NCBI GenBank assembly: GCA_050115015.1
Contig: JASFRI010000255.1
Coordinates: 1-6,254 of the forward strand
Length of the DNA: 6,254 nucleotides
Direction: 5' to 3'
DNA from: JASFRI01 sp050115015
GTDB taxonomy: Bacteria > Acidobacteriota > Polarisedimenticolia > CBDVAL01
Position 1 is the first letter of the stretch; every line of letters begins with the position of its first letter. This document shows positions 5,799-6,254 of the stretch, piece by piece. The notes under the pieces were generated by a model. It was not told where the DNA came from. It searched no databases and saw only the letters and a program-made list of their open reading frames with translations. Made by a program: the position numbers and the translations under genes.

Positions 5799-6254
5799 GT
5801 GGTCGGTCGCCATCTGGCGCACTTCGAGCTGGTCTCCCCGCTGGGAAAGGGCGGGATGGGGGAGGTCTGGCTGGCACGGGATCTCCGCCTGCAGCGGGAT
5901 GTGGCGATCAAGCTCCTGCCGGCGGAGCTCGCGGAGGACCCCGCCAGCCTGGCGGCGCTGCGCCAGGAGGCCCAGCTCATCGCCTCCCTGAACCACCCGA
6001 ACATCGTCACGATCTACTCCATCGAGGAGGCCGACGGGCACCTGTTCCTCCAGATGGAGCTGGTTCGCGGCAGCCCCCTCTCGGATCGGATCCCGCCGGA
6101 AGGGCTCGCGATGGAGCGGTTCTTCGACCTGGCGCTGCCGCTGGTGGACGCCGTCCAGGCCGCCCACGAGGCCGGCGTCGTCCACCGGGACCTGAAGCCG
6201 ACGAACATCATGGTCACCCCGGAGGACCGGCTCAAGGTCCTCGATTTCGGGATC
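5799..6254 (+). CDS. Serine/threonine protein kinase (Hanks type), N-terminal part, cut by the window edge
   Basis: First 152 residues of a PknB-type eukaryotic-like kinase, which transfers ATP phosphate to Ser/Thr of target proteins. All landmarks up to the edge are present: glycine loop GKGGMGEV (16-23); VAIKLL with ATP-anchoring Lys38; a helix-C Glu in RQEAQLIASLNHPNIV (Glu57); hinge region LFLQMELVRG (82-91); catalytic loop HRDLKPTN (129-136) with Asp131, Lys133 and Asn136; and DFG (149-151). The kinase therefore looks active, and Arg before the catalytic Asp marks it as RD-type. The activation loop, C-lobe and any transmembrane or sensor domain lie beyond the window. The start is GTG 5799 with AGGAG 8 nt upstream. 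It follows the receptor on the same strand after 94 bp; co-transcription is possible but not shown. Confidence 0.93.
   Translation, partial: MVGRHLAHFELVSPLGKGGMGEVWLARDLRLQRDVAIKLLPAELAEDPASLAALRQEAQLIASLNHPNIVTIYSIEEADGHLFLQMELVRGSPLSDRIPPEGLAMERFFDLALPLVDAVQAAHEAGVVHRDLKPTNIMVTPEDRLKVLDFGI

Noticed and set aside
3137..6010. 957-codon open frame on the minus strand across the receptor and kinase genes
   Set aside because: It lies antisense to two well-recognised genes, its translation is Arg/Gly/Val/Pro-rich with no domain, and such open antisense frames are expected at this GC content.

Overview
This is a very GC-rich window with strongly G/C-ending codons. It carries an O-antigen-ligase-type membrane protein, a TonB-dependent outer-membrane receptor and a bacterial Hanks-type Ser/Thr kinase. 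The first two point to a Gram-negative (diderm) bacterium. The wording of the kinase (GKGGMGEVW, DVAIKLLP, HPNIVTIYSIEE) is of a kind common in Acidobacteriota, candidate Eisenbacteria and similar soil or sediment lineages. That placement is an impression from protein style, not a phylogenetic result.

Layout. Positions 1-257 hold no gene I can support. 258-1529 (+) is a polytopic Wzy_C/WaaL-like O-antigen ligase or polymerase. 1749-2873 (-) is an exported class C beta-lactamase-fold serine hydrolase that converges on it. The 219 bp between the two stop codons is filled almost exactly by a 226-bp segment bounded by 23-bp imperfect inverted repeats (1522-1544 and 1725-1747, 20/23 identical). 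It contains hairpins and looks like a small non-autonomous repeat element.

2874-3050 is a divergent control region. A perfect 19-bp dyad (9-1-9, 2978-2996) sits exactly midway between two outward-facing candidate -35 boxes, 8 bp from each. To its right runs a likely two-gene unit: a 109-aa exported small protein with His and CxxC motifs (3051-3380), then a 746-aa ZnuD-like TonB-dependent receptor (3464-5704). After 94 bp comes the N-terminal half of a Ser/Thr kinase domain (5799 to the window end, truncated by the edge).

How they may work together. The small Cys/His protein and the receptor probably form a metal or small-ligand uptake unit under the dyad. The receptor keeps the ZnuD-type plug and barrel signatures, but the loop that is His-rich in ZnuD is acidic and free of His here, so zinc specificity should not be assumed. 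The serine hydrolase may share the dyad through divergent transcription. Nothing ties the O-antigen ligase to the others beyond adjacency. I see no CRISPR array, tRNA, rRNA, transposase, or obvious novel multi-gene system. The most unusual items are the inverted-repeat element and the symmetric control region.
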